Origin: Pinus tabuliformis
Lineage: Eukaryota > Streptophyta > Pinopsida > Pinales > Pinaceae
Length of the DNA stretch: 64,000 bases
Direction: 5' to 3'
NCBI GenBank assembly: GCA_031772625.1
Contig: CM062808.1
Span: forward strand, 143,756,605 to 143,820,604
In this document: piece after piece, positions 21,036-29,700 of the stretch
Layout: each line of letters opens with the position of its first letter
Numbering within the stretch: position 1 is the first letter of the stretch
The notes under the pieces: model-generated
Database searches by the model: none
Seen by the model: the letters and a program-made list of their open reading frames with translations, nothing else
Told to the model about the DNA's origin: nothing
Translations under genes and position numbers: made by a program

Positions 21036-23582
21036 TCATAGTGAACAGTCAAAGTAGTGCTTCAGCATCCTGCCATTGACAGGACCTTCATCCAGTTCAG
21101 TTACAGTCAAACTTTTTAGGAAGTAGGTGTTATTACCTTGTACTGCTTGGACAGCAAATGGTCCTTTCCATAAAGAGTCAAACTTCCCATGTTTTCCTTT
21201 CTCTTCTCTTCTTGCATCCCACTTTAAAACTTTGTCCCCTACATTGAAATCTTCTGCTTTGGTTCTTCTGTCAAAAGCCTTTTTCAGTTTCTCTTGTAGT
21301 ATCTGCACTCTGCTGAACACTTGTTCTCTGGTCTGCTGTAAACAGATTATCTGGTTAATCCTTCTTTGCATATCATTTGGCTCTGCTTGACTTTCTTGTA
21401 GAAGTTTCATAACCGGCACCCCTAGTGATGAAGGAAATCTGGCTTCTAATCCATAGACTAACTCATATGGGCTGGTCCCAATTGATCTTTTAGTGGTTAA
21501 TCTGTCTGCCCATAAAGCATTTACTAGTTTCTTATGCCAGTTCTTTTTGTTCTCTTCCAGCACTTTCTTTATGATGTTTATCAAGCTTTTGTTTGATGAT
21601 TCAGCAAGACCATTTCCCTGAGGATAGTAAGCTGTAGAATGGCCCAAAGTAATGTGAAATTTATGGCAGAAGTTTACCATTTTCTTGGATCTGAAGGCAG
21701 CAGCATTGTCTGTTATTATCTTGTCCGGGCAGCCAAATCTAGCCAGTATATTGTTTTCCAAAAATTGAATGATTACTGAATCCTTTGCTTGTCTGCATGG
21801 GGCAGCTTCAATCCACTTGGTGAAGTAGTCTGTTGCTGTCAGAATCCATCTGTGCTGCCCTGAAGATGAGGGATGAATTTCTCCAATGAAATCCAAGCCC
21901 CATTGTTGAAAAGGTCTCTCTGTTGAAATGGGCTTCAAAGGAAGTGGCAGCAACTGTCTTTTGCCTTCAAACAGTTGGCACTTGTGGCATGATGTTGTGA
22001 ATTTCTTCACATCAGAGAACATAGTGGGCCAGTAATAACCAGCCCTTAATATCTTGTCCACAGTGGATTTCCAGTACAAATGTCCACCACAGTCTCCAGC
22101 ATGGAATTCTTGCATGATATTGTCAGTTTCACTCTCAATAAGACAGTGCAGCAAAATGCCTTCATGGTTTTTCCAGAGTAGATTCTCATCCATCACACAA
22201 AATTTAGATGTTTTCATTTTTAGGAACCTAGACTTAGTTCTGGACAGTCCTGGGGGAGCACACAGGTTTTGTAACACATAACAGATATCAGAGTACCAAG
22301 GAGATTGTTCGAAGGCTACATTGATCTTTGGAGTCGCCAGCTCTGTTTCACTGTCCAGTTGATTGATATCTAAGGCTTGGAAATTTTCTTCTGTCATTAA
22401 TTTGGCCAAACCTTGCCCTTTTATCAGCTTTGTAGGTTTTATTTCAATGTCAAATTCTAGTATGTTTGCAATCCATTTCCCTCTTCTACCCTCTAGGTTT
22501 TCTTGGGTGAGAATGTCTTTGACAATAGGACTTGGTACATAAGCCACTACATGGGAGTAAAGGATATAAATCCTAAAGTCTTTAATAGCTTTGATCAAGG
22601 CATAGGCTTGTTTTTCCATTATTTGGTACTTTAGAGGAGCATCTCTAAGAGCTCTGCTGAAAAAAGCAATGGGCTTTTCATTCCCTTGGTCATCTTTCTG
22701 TAATAATACAGCAGCAATAGTATGCTGGGAGGCAAAAGAAAAAATAATAAAGTTTCTGTCAAACTGAGGATTAGTTAACACTGGGGTTTGAGTCAAGGCC
22801 AATTTTATACTTTCAAAGGCTTGCTTTGGTTCAACAGTCCATTTGACCTTTGAATCCTTCTTTAGCATGTTGTTTAGTAATCTGATTAATTCTGCTAAAT
22901 TTGGGATAAACCTTCTTAAAAAGTTGATTTTTCCTAAGAATCCTTGCAGTTCCTTGACATTCCTAGGGTGAGGCATTTGTAGGATAGCTTGTATCCTATC
23001 TGGATCAATTCTTATGCCATCTTTCGAAATGATGTGTCCTAAAAGTTTCCCTTCTTCCAAACCAAATAATGACTTCTTGGGGTTTAAGGAAATGCCATAT
23101 TTTCTGCATGTTATGAAAATCTGTCTCAAATGTTTCAAGTGTTCTTGGTCAGATTTTGAAAAGGGTGTTAGATCATCTAAGTAAATGACCAAGAAGTCAT
23201 GAATCTCTTTTGCAAAAGCAATGTCCATTGCTCTTTGAAACGTTGCCCCTGCATTTTTCAATCCAAAGGGCATTTTCACATACTTGAAAGTTCCCCATGG
23301 GGTTGTAAACGCAGTTTTGTCTTGATCATCAGGGTGCACTAAGATTTGATTGAAGCCTGAGAATCCATCAAGCAGTGATATCCTCGAAGCCCCTACTACC
23401 CTCTGAAGGATGTGATCCATCTTGGGTAAAGGGTAGTTATCTTTGAGTGATACTTGATTTAGATTCCTTAAGTCTACACAAAGTCTGATCTCACCAGTTT
23501 TCTTTCTTGTAGGGACCAAATTTGAAATCCACTCAGAGAACCTGATTGGTGCTATGATACCAGCTTTGAACATTTTATGCAA
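21036..23582 (-). CDS. Element D pol: reverse transcriptase, RNase H, integrase
   Basis: 848 codons downstream of the TAG at 23583-23585, in the same frame as gag-PR. RT shows RLCVDLRNLNQV, LLDGFSGFNQI, MPFGLKNAGATFQRAM and YLDD at residues 134-137. The gypsy RNase H (about 275-395) looks inactive: its first Asp position reads FSFASQH and the TDH-like motif reads YVPS, while ImEkqAyA remains. Integrase has the HHCC zinc module (H494, H501, C532, C535), the DDE triad D564, D625 and E661, and a GPF module near 807. The C-terminus is full length. The length, the domain order and the tRNA-Arg-type primer site fit the Tat/Ogre branch. Only the single TAG seems to stop it from being functional. Confidence 0.93.
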   Translation of the reverse strand: MHKMFKAGIIAPIRFSEWISNLVPTRKKTGEIRLCVDLRNLNQVSLKDNYPLPKMDHILQRVVGASRISLLDGFSGFNQILVHPDDQDKTAFTTPWGTFKYVKMPFGLKNAGATFQRAMDIAFAKEIHDFLVIYLDDLTPFSKSDQEHLKHLRQIFITCRKYGISLNPKKSLFGLEEGKLLGHIISKDGIRIDPDRIQAILQMPHPRNVKELQGFLGKINFLRRFIPNLAELIRLLNNMLKKDSKVKWTVEPKQAFESIKLALTQTPVLTNPQFDRNFIIFSFASQHTIAAVLLQKDDQGNEKPIAFFSRALRDAPLKYQIMEKQAYALIKAIKDFRIYILYSHVVAYVPSPIVKDILTQENLEGRRGKWIANILEFDIEIKPTKLIKGQGLAKLMTEENFQALDINQLDSETELATPKINVAFEQSPWYSDICYVLQNLCAPPGLSRTKSRFLKMKTSKFCVMDENLLWKNHEGILLHCLIESETDNIMQEFHAGDCGGHLYWKSTVDKILRAGYYWPTMFSDVKKFTTSCHKCQLFEGKRQLLPLPLKPISTERPFQQWGLDFIGEIHPSSSGQHRWILTATDYFTKWIEAAPCRQAKDSVIIQFLENNILARFGCPDKIITDNAAAFRSKKMVNFCHKFHITLGHSTAYYPQGNGLAESSNKSLINIIKKVLEENKKNWHKKLVNALWADRLTTKRSIGTSPYELVYGLEARFPSSLGVPVMKLLQESQAEPNDMQRRINQIICLQQTREQVFSRVQILQEKLKKAFDRRTKAEDFNVGDKVLKWDARREEKGKHGKFDSLWKGPFAVQAVQGNNTYFLKSLTVTELDEGPVNGRMLKHYFDCSL

Positions 23583-26500
23583 CTATTTTTCAATGGAAGG
23601 AAGGAGCACAGGATTGATCCTTCTCAATTTCTGTTTGAATGGTTTTTGATTAGGCTTGAGGGGGATGGTATGCTGGATGACAGACGTATCATAGGACTTT
23701 AGATCTTCATAGCCCCAAGCAAAGACATCTTGAAACTCTTTAAAGAGATCAATGTACTTGGGCTTTTGATCAGGGGGTAAAGAGGCAGATAGCTTTACTA
23801 TCTTAGGCTTGTCACTAGTACCAATATTGCATTCTTCAACTGTTGCATCTAATGGTTGCATCTTTGGCTTCCTAGGGATGTCATTTGAGTCAAAAATATC
23901 CTCTAGTGGGGTAAGGCCTGCTGGAAGGAAATTGTCTTTGAGTTGTATGATTTCAGTTTCAACGTTACTCATCTCTTCACAGTCAATTTGGTTAATTTGC
24001 TGAATGTTTTCATTGTTAAAAATGGTTGGACTGAGTAGTTGTTTTGCTGTCCTAGGTGACATTGGGTGAGCAGATTGTTGAAACTGTATTTGTGATGGAC
24101 ATGCTCCATCAAATATTTGTGATTGACTTGCTGTCTCAAGCATTTGTGATTGACATGCTGACTCAATATCAATATTTAATCCTGTGAACTCTTGTTGTAA
24201 GGTTAAAAAATTGTTTATTTGCATGTCATCCTCAAATACTTTCCATTCTCTGACGTTGTTTGGAATAGAGGGTCTGTATCTGACCTCGGCCATGAAACAA
24301 TTGTTGGGTTCCAATGGAAATTTGAAGGTGCTGGCAAATGTTGCCAAGCTGTGGGCATGGAGATTGTGGCCCCTTGGAATTTTTGTGATAACAAACTCAG
24401 GAAAGGTCTCTAGTATTTCAATTACAGCGGATCTGTAAGACCTCAGCCTTTTGTCATTGGTGACAAAATTTCCTTTTACTTGTTGAATTACTAGATCAGA
24501 GTCCCCCATGATTGAGAGGCTATGTGTTTGCAATAATTTAGCAATCTTGAGGCCTAGTAATAGAGCTTCATATTCTGCCATGTTATTAGTGCATTTAAAG
24601 TTCAATCTGTAAGCCCTGCCTTCTGCATAGTCTTTCTCTTTATTATGTATCCATACTCCAGCTCCTGCCCCTAACTTGTTAACTGAGCCATCAAATTCTA
24701 GGATCCACCGGATATCTTGCTGAACAGGAGATTTCAAATTCCGTTCATGGGATGGCAGTGTGAGCATGAGTTGGGGTTTCTTTTCCCATTTGTTTTCTAG
24801 GATAATTTCATCATTTGCTTGACAATCTTTGGCAACTAGAGGAGGGCTAGTGTGCATTTTTGAGTTGATTGAAGTTTGGCAAGTGCTACTTGTTTGATCA
24901 ATGCTTTGTTGTTGTATGATTGTTTCGGTCTTAATGTCACTGTTTGAGAGGCCCGCGCTGTCATTGAAGAGGATGAAGGAGTCTATGTCCGAATGAACAG
25001 CATATATTGGGAAATTTTGAGGCTTTTCTTCACTGCTGACCATATACTTCATGAGTGTTTCCCTATAAAGTCTTTTTGGCTGCCCAAAAACAGATATAGT
25101 TGCATATGACATATCTAATTGTAGGGAGCCTTGGAGCTTGGCTCCCCATGATCTTGATAACAGCATCCCATATTTGGGTGGGATATCAGCAACTACAACA
25201 TCCATTAGAATGGTTTTGTTGGGAAATTGAACCAGGGAGACACATAAATCCTTTATTAGGCCCAGACATTTGACTTGACTGGAATCAAAGGAAAATAAGT
25301 CTTTGTATGGTCTTGTTATATCCAAGTTTAGTCTTTCCATGACTGCTTTTGGCATCAGGTTGTGAGAGGCACCTGAGTCAAACATTGCATTGTGCAGTAT
25401 TTTGTCATGTATGTGTAAGCTGACATAAAACGGTAAAACCCCCGTGACTACTGCGTTTCCATCTACCTCAGGGCCAAACAGCAATTCTGGGGTGTCATCT
25501 AGCACATTTACATCATCTTTGCTATTGGTGAGCTGAAGGGATTTTTTGATCTGTTGCTTATATATGTCATGCTTGGCTAGCTCTGAAAGGGGAATTGCTA
25601 CCTTTAACTTGCCAATCTCTACTCCTAGGTCAAAGGGTTTGTCAACTTGGGTTTTGGAGTCACGGGTAGCAGTTGTTTCTCTATGCATTAGGTCTTCTTG
25701 TTGAGTTTCATCTTGATTTTGGCACCGGCCCCTTGTACTCATGTTTTGAGGGGTAATGTTTGGGTTAGGGTGAGAGGACGAGGTTGCCATGGGCTGTTTT
25801 AATGGGGACAGTAATTCAGTGACCTCCTCAACCACTACTTCTTTTGCAGGCAAGTTTGTTTTGTCATTTGGTTTAGTGACTAAGGTTTCTTCGGATTGCT
25901 GTTTCTCTTTTATCTTTTCGGGCTGATTCACATTCACAGTCCTACTCCTTAGTTTGTATTGTTTATGGACTTCATAGACAGCAGTATCATATCCTTGTTT
26001 AAAATCAAAGGATTCTCCTGATTGAGTTTGGAATGTTTTGCTTTCATCCTCCTCATGGTCCTCCTGTGTTAAAAAAACATGGCTTTTACCATCCAGACAT
26101 ATTAAGTTGATTTCAGGATCTTCATTGAGCTGATTGGCTGAGGAAGTTTCTGCATAGTTTTCTTGAAAAGGGGGTCTGATATCTTGGTCTGCACTTGTTT
26201 TTCCTATGTTTGGGTTTTGATTTCTCCTAAAATTTGGATTTCTAGGAGGGTTGCTTTGTGATGCCTCCCATGATGATTTTCTTTCAACTGATTCCACTCT
26301 TTCACCTAGTCTCTTCATGCTGTTTAGTATTGCATCCAACTTTTGATCGAAGCCCGAGGGTTCTTCTTTGAAGCCAGTTTTCTTTTCCAGTCTGGCCCGG
26401 TTTCTCTTGGCAATTAGGTTAGCCTCTACGGTGACTGCAACTCTTTGAGCTTCTGCAAGGGTTGGAGGATCTCTTTCTTTCAACTGATAGGCCATATCAG

Positions 26501-26963
26501 AATCAAAACCGTCAGGGAAGTTATACAGGGCCAAATCAGGGGGGGGCCTTAGGTTCTGGGGGATAGCATTATATACATTGTTGAACCTAGCACAATATTC
26601 CAAAACTGTTTCTTGGGGACCTCTTTTGATAGTGTTATATTCACCAAGTATGTGGAGTGGATCTTTCTTTTTCTCCCATCTGTTGGTAAACTCTTGGTAC
26701 AGGACCTCAGGGGTTGCAATGGAATTTGCATTCAGGGATCTAAACCAAGTTCTGACATCCCCAGTTAAGCTTTGAACAAAAATTCTCATCCTGACACTGT
26801 CATCATATATTTCATAGGTCTCAAAGTGGTCTTGCATCTTTTTAGCATGCTGGACAGCTGTCAAAGGGCCCTGGGAGTCAAAAAATGAGATTTTGGTTTG
26901 GTAATCTTGAGGTAGAGCTGGAGCATTGGCTGGTATCTGCAGAGGTGCATACCTGTTGGCCAT
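23583..26963 (-). CDS. Element D gag, protease, extra RNase H and start of RT
   Basis: 1126 codons from ATG at 26963. Gag capsid about 1-180 (SLTGDVRTWFRSL, YCARFNNVY); no CCHC zinc knuckle is visible. The protease is centred on FDSGAS (D529). A second, archaeal/plant-type RNase H lies at about 750-880: D758 in LEFDG, E797 in NNMAEYEA, D821 in GDSDLVIQQVKG. The fourth acidic position reads HAHSLA (H871) where this family usually has Asp. The RT lead-in starts near 1060 and is cut by TAG at 23583-23585. The frame stays open upstream of the ATG to a TAG at 27216-27218 (84 Pro/Ser-rich codons without ATG), so the true start could be more complex. Confidence 0.92.
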   Translation of the reverse strand: MANRYAPLQIPANAPALPQDYQTKISFFDSQGPLTAVQHAKKMQDHFETYEIYDDSVRMRIFVQSLTGDVRTWFRSLNANSIATPEVLYQEFTNRWEKKKDPLHILGEYNTIKRGPQETVLEYCARFNNVYNAIPQNLRPPPDLALYNFPDGFDSDMAYQLKERDPPTLAEAQRVAVTVEANLIAKRNRARLEKKTGFKEEPSGFDQKLDAILNSMKRLGERVESVERKSSWEASQSNPPRNPNFRRNQNPNIGKTSADQDIRPPFQENYAETSSANQLNEDPEINLICLDGKSHVFLTQEDHEEDESKTFQTQSGESFDFKQGYDTAVYEVHKQYKLRSRTVNVNQPEKIKEKQQSEETLVTKPNDKTNLPAKEVVVEEVTELLSPLKQPMATSSSHPNPNITPQNMSTRGRCQNQDETQQEDLMHRETTATRDSKTQVDKPFDLGVEIGKLKVAIPLSELAKHDIYKQQIKKSLQLTNSKDDVNVLDDTPELLFGPEVDGNAVVTGVLPFYVSLHIHDKILHNAMFDSGASHNLMPKAVMERLNLDITRPYKDLFSFDSSQVKCLGLIKDLCVSLVQFPNKTILMDVVVADIPPKYGMLLSRSWGAKLQGSLQLDMSYATISVFGQPKRLYRETLMKYMVSSEEKPQNFPIYAVHSDIDSFILFNDSAGLSNSDIKTETIIQQQSIDQTSSTCQTSINSKMHTSPPLVAKDCQANDEIILENKWEKKPQLMLTLPSHERNLKSPVQQDIRWILEFDGSVNKLGAGAGVWIHNKEKDYAEGRAYRLNFKCTNNMAEYEALLLGLKIAKLLQTHSLSIMGDSDLVIQQVKGNFVTNDKRLRSYRSAVIEILETFPEFVITKIPRGHNLHAHSLATFASTFKFPLEPNNCFMAEVRYRPSIPNNVREWKVFEDDMQINNFLTLQQEFTGLNIDIESACQSQMLETASQSQIFDGACPSQIQFQQSAHPMSPRTAKQLLSPTIFNNENIQQINQIDCEEMSNVETEIIQLKDNFLPAGLTPLEDIFDSNDIPRKPKMQPLDATVEECNIGTSDKPKIVKLSASLPPDQKPKYIDLFKEFQDVFAWGYEDLKSYDTSVIQHTIPLKPNQKPFKQKLRRINPVLLPSIEK

Positions 26964-27552
26964 GTTTACGGGGTTTATAGGGTTAATAAGAACGAATGGG
27001 ACAGCTGGGATTATGGGTGTAACAGGGTTAACAGGATGGGTAACAAGTGGGGAACTGGTTGAAAGAGTATGTGCAGATGGTGAAGATGGAAGGAGAGGAC
27101 TTTGAGGGGTTGATGACGAACTAGGGGAATTGGGTGTGGAACGGAAAAGAACTTTGCAAGGAGTGGGAATGAGGATAGGTTGGTCTGAACTTATATTTGA
27201 ATCAGCAGGCTTCTCCTATTTTTGCTGTCTCCTTATGTTCTTTGGAATGATATTTGGGTTATCAACAATGATGGGTTGATTAGGGTGAGGGTTTGCCCTA
27301 GTGTGCCTTGGATTTTTTTTGGGAGCCAGCTTCTAAGTATTCTTTTAGAACTTTATACAGAAGTTTTATATGTTCAAGGACTGAACAAGCATTCTGGAAT
27401 GACTATATAGGTTTCAAAGCTAGGATGAAGTTTCCCTAGTTAGCTCTTCCCTAAAGCTGTTCCTGTATTAGAGAAACAGTCCTAAGGCCTCTTGGCTAGT
27501 TTCAGGCTTGATGGTAGCTTTGGAAGATAGATAGTAATTGCAAAATCTTAAT
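26964..27552 (-). other. Element D leader between primer site and gag ATG
   Basis: The gag frame extends into this leader: 84 open codons lie upstream of the ATG, rich in Pro, Ser, Thr and Val with a repeated NP-V/I pattern. A TAG at 27216-27218 precedes them, then further open codons up to about 27320. No ATG lies in the extension. Nothing else recognised. Confidence 0.55.
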
Positions 27553-27571
27553 GTCCCCAGTGGAGTCGCCA
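27553..27571 (-). other. Primer-binding site of element D (tRNA-Arg type)
   Basis: On the minus strand TGGCGACTCCACTGGGGAC, four bases downstream of the 5' LTR. TGGCGACTC-type sites are complementary to a tRNA-Arg 3' end and are characteristic of Tat/Ogre-branch gypsy elements. Confidence 0.85.
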
Positions 27572-28827
27572 ATTATGTTAACACCCAGGTTGTTCCCTAT
27601 GACTCCCAAGGCAATACGGCCGGGGTAACCACTAACCAATCTTTTAATCACTGTTTCTAGCCAAACTGTGATCAGAGAGGGCTCTCTCTTTATGATTTTG
27701 TATCTTCAATGATAGTGTTTTAGGCTAGGTATTGAGCACAGGTTATGTTTATGTTTTTGGTTGATGAAACTCCTTTTAGATTTCAGTGATGTGTTTTCAA
27801 AGAGGTTGAATACCATTGGGCAATGGAGTCTGTGGCTATATGTGTTTGAAACTTTGAGATGAAAGGAGGAACTTACAGGGCCATTTGAGTGTTTAATAGA
27901 ACAGATTTTTTGATTAAATGACAGGAAACAGGTAACACAAACAGTGAAAGCATTCAAGAATTTTCACTTATTGTTTAAATATTTCCAACAAACAGTTTTG
28001 AAAGAAAGGGACAGATGTCTCAGGGGCAAACTTGATTCCCTGGGAATGTCTATCACAGCAAAAGACACAGTTTTGAAATGCAGCAATTAAGAATTACAAT
28101 TCTGTTATTGTATCTGAGGAAAACATGTATAATAGCTCAGTTTGAGTTCAGGGTAATCCTGGATTAAGTCCTTGAACCATTCTTTTACCTTGCTATTAAG
28201 TGTAAAACATTTAAACAACAAAAGAGAACAAAAGACTCGAAAACACATAACAAAGAGATTTGAGAATACTTATTGTTTTATGCAACACCCTGGAATCCTG
28301 TAACATTCATCTTTCACCACAATACATCAAAGTACACCAAGCCTTGGAAATTCCATTCTTCCTTTGTATTACTTCTCTGAAAATATTACAGCAAGTGAGA
28401 GTCTTCAAAAGAAAATTACAACAACCCCTTCAGCGTCTGTGAAGGGTGTATATATACTTGCGGTGGTTTACAAAATATCTGAGTTCTGAGTTATCTCAGA
28501 TTTAACATTCTCACCAACTCTTAAGATATTATGACCAGAAATTTATTACAGCATTGAATTCAAAATAAATGCGCCTTAATGTTCTGTCAGAAGATATTTT
28601 AGCCTTTGGGATCTGCTGAGTCGGTTGAGATACTTTGAGTAAATGCTGGAGAACCTGACTTTATGGCTTGTACGTTGTATTTCGGGTTTGTCACCTGTGA
28701 TTGTGACTGCTGCTTGTGTTGAGTCAATGGTTCTGCTGAGTTGGCTCAGCCTCTGCCTATTCCTTGTAGATATTTTTCATCAAAACTGTGCCTGCGCATG
28801 TCTGCTTATTCGCCTGGAGAATTGGCG

Positions 28828-29697
28828 CTACTGGTTCTGGCCTGACAAAATTGTCTGTGTCAAATTCCTCCAGACATCCTGTGTGGGCAGTTGGTGTGCT
28901 AAGATTGCCCCTAAAGTTTCATCTGCTTCTGTGAACTTGAAGAAGTTAGGCGGTGTATCAAACAGATGCTCAATTTCATTCATAATGAAAAATAGGTTAT
29001 CCACCCTATCATACATAGTCTGCCCTGTGGCTGGCCCTGCGTCTGCTGAAGTACTGGGCGGTTTTGCAATCTCTGCTCCTGCATGGGCATCAATCCTTTT
29101 ATTGTAATTGTCTAGGGTGAGCAGTCTTCCTACACTGCTTAAAATGCTGGGGAGGCCTCTGTTCTGTAATGCCAAGAATTTTTCCAGGAATTTGTTGATT
29201 TCAGTCTGCATCTCCTGTGTTCTCCTCTCCAGTGTTCCAACTAGACTTCTTAGTGTTAGGACTCGTTTAACTACTGAGATTGTTTCAGTCCTGTTAGTGA
29301 TTCCCATGGCAGCCAGTTGAGAGCTAGTTTTGTTATTTAAAACATTAACCATCCTGCTGGCAGCATCTGGCATGTGTCCAAGGCTTGCCCTGGCTCTCTG
29401 TATTTCTCTGTTTGCTTTGGTGATGAGCACCATTTGCTCATCCATAGTCTCAATATATTGCCATTGGTTGGCAATGGACCGCCCAATGTTACTCCAGAGC
29501 ACTGCTTTCATTTCTGCTGTCACCTTTTCTAGTGCCAGCTCTTTTTCCAGTTCAGTTATTCTTCTTTTGAGAGCTCTTACCTCTCTCTCCTTTGCTGCCT
29601 CATTCTGTTTGCTCTTGTCAAACTTTTCATTTACCTTAGCCAAAGTTTTCTTGACCTCATCAAGCTCCTTCATTTGAGATTCAAGGACTTGGATCTC
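28828..29697 (-). pseudogene. LTR accessory ORF, C-terminal coiled-coil part, 5' LTR copy
   Basis: Downstream continuation, in the same frame, of the 969-codon ORF after the TAA at 29701-29703. It starts within a long charged heptad region (LESQMKELDEVKKTLAKVN, then ALKRRITELEKELALEKV) predicted to be coiled coil. Less charged helical sequence follows, ending LTQTILSGQNQ. The left LTR has a Gln codon in place of the TAA. Confidence 0.8.
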
Positions 29698-29700
29698 AGC

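Noticed and set aside
23583-23585. Programmed readthrough stop between gag-PR and pol in element D
   Set aside because: It lies within the conserved RT lead-in rather than between domains, the 3' context is not a known readthrough signal, and a simple C-to-T change explains it.
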